Shown here: one piece after another, positions 31,401 through 33,403 of the stretch
Numbering within the stretch: position 1 is the first letter of the stretch
Layout: each line of letters opens with the position of its first letter
From: Acidobacteriota bacterium
GTDB lineage: Bacteria > Acidobacteriota > Terriglobia > Acidiferrales > UBA7541
Assembly: GCA_021832085.1 (NCBI GenBank)
Contig: JAKBLM010000046.1
Span: 1 to 33,403, forward strand
Direction of reading: 5' to 3'
Length of the DNA stretch: 33,403 nt
Notes under the pieces: generated by a model
Seen by the model: the letters and a program-made list of their open reading frames with translations, nothing else
The model's database searches: none
What the model was told of the DNA's origin: nothing
Translations under genes and position numbers: made by a program

Positions 31401-31565
31401 GGCGGGGAGGAGCAATCTTAAATTTGGGATTTCAGAGAGAAGCGGGAATAGTGGTGCGTGGACAGGAGCGTTCGTGTGGTGAAGGACAGCCCCCGGTCGG
31501 GACCGCGACGACCATGGCTACCAAAGAGCGGGATTCGGGCGGGCGGAGGGATCTCCTGGATGGAT

Positions 31566-31639
31566 TGGAGCGGGAGAAGGGAGTCGAACCCTCACTTTCG
31601 GCTTGGGAAGCCGACGTTCTACCGCTGAACTACTCCCGC
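31566..31639 (-). tRNA. tRNA-Gly (anticodon CCC)
   Basis: Read on the minus strand, the gene folds as a normal cloverleaf of 74 nt including an encoded CCA. The acceptor stem is GCGGGAG/CTCCCGC with discriminator U; the D-arm is GTTC-AGCGGTA-GAAC; the anticodon arm TCGGC-TTCCCAA-GCCGA gives CCC at 34-36; the T-arm has TTCGACT in the loop. It decodes GGG, a frequent codon in this GC-rich DNA. Confidence 0.96.
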
Positions 31640-31898
31640 TCACCAACGTTGCTGGTGCTGCATTAAAACCAAGCGATTTTCCTTCAGAAGCCGGCGTCTG
31701 TAAAGGTTCGCCCGTGGGTGGTGCCGAGTGGCTCACCATGCCCAGCAAGACACTATAGCATGCGGCGGTGCATTCACCCGCATCCCCCGAGCAAGGAACC
31801 CCAGCGCGCGAAATGGGCTGCGTTCCTTGGCAATAGCGCGTAGATGCCGCTTTGCGACAGGCGGTCACCGTGGGCGATTTTGCCCCGGGATTTTCGGG

Positions 31899-31919
31899 AT
31901 CCTGCGCTGCGCTCAGGAT
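31899..31919. repeat. REP-like hairpin
   Basis: ATCCTG-CGCTGCGCT-CAGGAT is a perfect 6-bp stem with a 9-base loop. The arrangement resembles the GGATCCTTCGCTGCGCTCAGG-type palindromes scattered through many bacterial intergenic regions. It lies between the 3' end of the CoA-transferase gene and the tRNA gene. Confidence 0.4.
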
Positions 31920-31977
31920 AAAACGGTTTCTTGCGGTGCATCTGTGGTGGTAACTCGCTCCGCGTGAGGAACGCGGC

Positions 31978-33201
31978 TTACTGGTTGTGGCCAGCGGCGG
32001 GGGCGGCGACGGCGCCAGCAGTGATCGCTGCTTCAATCTCTTCGGTCGACAGGCCGAGTTCGGTGAGGATTTCGCGGCTATGCTGGCCGAGCGTGGGCGG
32101 CGGCAGGCGATAGGTTGGAGGCGTCCGGGCAAGGCGGGCGGGATTGGCAATGCTGCGAGCGTGACCGATTTGCGAATGCTGGAGTTCGACGACGAGTTGA
32201 CGGTCCCGGGTCTGCGGGTCGGCGAAGGCTTCCTCGACCGTTTGCACGAGGCCGGCGGGAATTTCGGCGGCGCACAGGCGGTCGATCCATTCCGCAGCGG
32301 AGCGCGTGAGGAAGATTTCCTCGAGCGCGCGGATGAGCTCGACGCGATGGGCGACGCGATCGGCATTGGAGGCGAAGCGCGCATCGGCGCCGATAGTGGA
32401 TTCGATGTCGAGCGCGCGGCAGAAGCGACGCCATAGGGCCTCGGTGCCAACGGTGACTACAAAATGGCGACCGTCGCTGCCGCGGAAAGACTGGTAGGGA
32501 ACGATGTTCGGATGCTGGTTGCCCCAGCGGCGGGGATGGGAGCCGGCGTTGAGGAAGCCGCTGCCGACGTTGGCAAGCCAGGCGAGCTGGGAATCGAAGA
32601 GGGAAACTTCGAGGAACTGGCCGCGGCCGTCGCGTTGGCCAGCGAAGAGCGCGGCGAGGACGCCGAGGGCGGCGTTGTAGCCGGTGGTGACGTCGGCGAT
32701 GGCGATCGGAAAGCGCATGGGTTCGCCATCGGGCTGGCCGGTGAGGCTCATCGTGCCGGTTTCGGCCTGCGCGATCAGGTCGTAACCGGGCCACTGGGCC
32801 CGCGGACCACTCCAGCCGTAGCCGGAAATGGAGCCATAGATGAGGCGCGGATGGTCGGCGGAGAGCGAGGCGTAATCGAGGCCGCGGCGGGCGAGGGAAT
32901 CGTGGCGCGGGAGGTTGGTGAGAAAGACGTCGGCACCGGCGATGAGTCGGTGCAGGAGCTGGATGCCCTGGGGATGATTGATGTCGAGGGCGATCGAGCG
33001 CTTGTTGCGGTTGTTGGAGAGGAAATAAGCAGACTCGGAGCCGACGAAAGGAGGGCCCCAGCCGCGGGCCTGGTCGCCGGTGCCCGGCCGCTCGACCTTG
33101 ATCACGTCGGCGCCAAAATCGCCGAGCAGCATGGCACACCACGGCCCGGCCATCGCCTCGGTCATATCGATCACACGAATGCCTTCTAGAGTTCCCGCCA
33201 T
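31978..33201 (-). CDS. CaiB/BaiF-type (class III) CoA-transferase
   Basis: A 407-residue family III CoA-transferase, which moves CoA between carboxylic acids. It opens with LEGIRVIDMTEAMAGPWCAMLLGDFGADVIKVERPGTGD and contains NRNKRSIALDINHPQG, LIYGSISGYGWSGP, PIAIADVTTGYNAALGVLAAL (with the Asp expected to be catalytic) and RGQFLEVSLFDSQLAWLAN. The length is typical. The substrate is unknown; close families act on formyl-, succinyl- or carnitine-type CoA esters. ATG at 33201 has no ribosome site, but a -10-like TACAAT lies 9 bases upstream, so the mRNA may be nearly leaderless. It is not linked to the neighbouring genes by function; the IS-like terminus lies 90 bases upstream. Confidence 0.92.
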   Translation of the reverse strand: MAGTLEGIRVIDMTEAMAGPWCAMLLGDFGADVIKVERPGTGDQARGWGPPFVGSESAYFLSNNRNKRSIALDINHPQGIQLLHRLIAGADVFLTNLPRHDSLARRGLDYASLSADHPRLIYGSISGYGWSGPRAQWPGYDLIAQAETGTMSLTGQPDGEPMRFPIAIADVTTGYNAALGVLAALFAGQRDGRGQFLEVSLFDSQLAWLANVGSGFLNAGSHPRRWGNQHPNIVPYQSFRGSDGRHFVVTVGTEALWRRFCRALDIESTIGADARFASNADRVAHRVELIRALEEIFLTRSAAEWIDRLCAAEIPAGLVQTVEEAFADPQTRDRQLVVELQHSQIGHARSIANPARLARTPPTYRLPPPTLGQHSREILTELGLSTEEIEAAITAGAVAAPAAGHNQ

Positions 33202-33210
33202 AGCGCGCTT

Positions 33211-33216
33211 ATTGTA
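33211..33216 (-). promoter_or_regulatory. -10 element just upstream of the CoA-transferase start
   Basis: On the minus strand TACAAT matches the -10 consensus at 5 of 6 positions. It ends 9 bases before the ATG, which would give a transcript with almost no leader. A convincing -35 is not seen at normal spacing. Confidence 0.35.
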
Positions 33217-33290
33217 GCTTCTTTCGCGAGCGCACTGCCCTCGGTGCCGCGGAAACGGGGCGGTGTGGTTGGCGGACCCTGTCAAGCCAT

Positions 33291-33341
33291 TCGAAAATGT
33301 TACCGAGGCGTGCGTCGTCGAGACATTAAGAATGTTACCGA
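33291..33341 (+). mobile_element. IS-like terminal region, right copy (element extends beyond the window)
   Basis: ATGTTACC occurs at 33297-33304 and 33332-33339, 35 bp apart, as in the left copy but inverted. The 51-bp stretch aligns without gaps to the reverse complement of 65-115 (40 of 51 identical). Just outside it, TTGACA (minus strand, 33285-33280) points outward toward the CoA-transferase gene; outward -35 boxes are known at some IS ends. The element body would lie to the right. Confidence 0.5.
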
Positions 33342-33375
33342 GGAATGGTCGTCGCCGCGGCTGTGGGAAAGTGGC

Positions 33376-33398
33376 AATCCCGCGCGGTTGGCGGGATT
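33376..33398. repeat. Hairpin at the right edge
   Basis: AATCCCGC (33376-33383) and GCGGGATT (33391-33398) form a perfect 8-bp stem with a 7-base loop. It lies inside the presumed IS-like element, close to the window edge, and may be part of the element's control region. Confidence 0.4.
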
Positions 33399-33403
33399 CC
33401 CAA

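Larger units (their letters stand above)
31401..31977. other. Gap around the tRNA gene, with dispersed-repeat fragments
   Basis: Besides the tRNA (31566-31639) this stretch has TTTGGGATTTCAGA (31423-31436, identical to 24049-24062), a segment at 31491-31528 resembling 20592-20630, a REP-like hairpin (31899-31919) and, on the minus strand, TATAGT (31752-31757), a possible -10 box about 110 bases before the tRNA. No protein gene is supported. Confidence 0.45.

Noticed and set aside
32464..33189. 241-codon plus-strand frame opposite the CoA-transferase
   Set aside because: The minus-strand product matches a known family over its full length; the plus-strand product is Gly/Ala/Glu-rich with no motif.
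1..33403. CRISPR arrays, toxin-antitoxin or phage-defence systems
   Set aside because: No spaced direct-repeat array and no recognisable defence proteins were found on either strand.

Overview
The window looks like chromosomal DNA of a GC-rich Gram-negative bacterium, most likely an acidobacterium (Acidobacteriota, Terriglobia-like). That reading is inference from gene style: very large secreted proteins built of Asp-box (VPS10/BNR) repeats, a Tad locus with TadE/TadG-type proteins, a KDO pathway (so LPS), and a GC bias strong enough to hold open long antisense frames. No phylogenetic marker beyond a tRNA is present, so the assignment is tentative.

Layout: (1) 1-328 holds a degenerate insertion-sequence-like terminus, then a possible promoter and two dyads. 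(2) 329-3684 encodes a sigma-54 activator (EBP), a squalene-cyclase/prenyltransferase-fold protein and a DUF362 protein in one tight run. (3) 3770-16845 is a tight-adherence (Tad/Flp) pilus locus: two TadE-like minor pilins, a Cys-rich TadG-like protein, a large GT-C-like membrane protein, the Flp pilin, prepilin peptidase, CpaB, CpaC secretin, CpaE/TadZ, CpaF/TadA, TadB, TadC, a 29-residue membrane peptide and a DUF192 protein. No TadD/TPR lipoprotein or RcpB is seen. (4) 17119-23793 holds two paralogous secreted Asp-box proteins of about 1,000 residues. (5) 24079-25326 (minus) is a cation/proton antiporter, divergent from (6) kdsA-kdsD-kdsC (25542-27903). (7) 28233-31400 has a GT20 trehalose-phosphate-synthase-like gene, an otsB-like phosphatase with a 4-nt overlap, and a methyltransferase. 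(8) 31566-31639 is a minus-strand tRNA-Gly(CCC). (9) 31978-33201 (minus) is a CaiB/BaiF CoA-transferase. (10) 33291-33341 is a second IS-like terminus, the inverted homologue of the left one.

How the parts connect: the Flp pilin gene is preceded by a near-consensus -24/-12 sigma-54 promoter (8416-8431), with a dyad about 130 bp further upstream where an enhancer-binding protein would sit. The only EBP in the window lies at the head of the same locus, so a simple model is that it drives pilin expression. A perfect 11-bp stem-loop directly after flp would give high pilin and lower assembly-gene mRNA. The membrane protein between tadG and flp has features of a GT-C glycosyltransferase and might decorate the pilus; this is inference. 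I see no CRISPR array, toxin-antitoxin pair, phage gene or intact transposase. The most interesting content is the regulatory and accessory wiring of the Tad locus and the paired inverted termini at both window edges.
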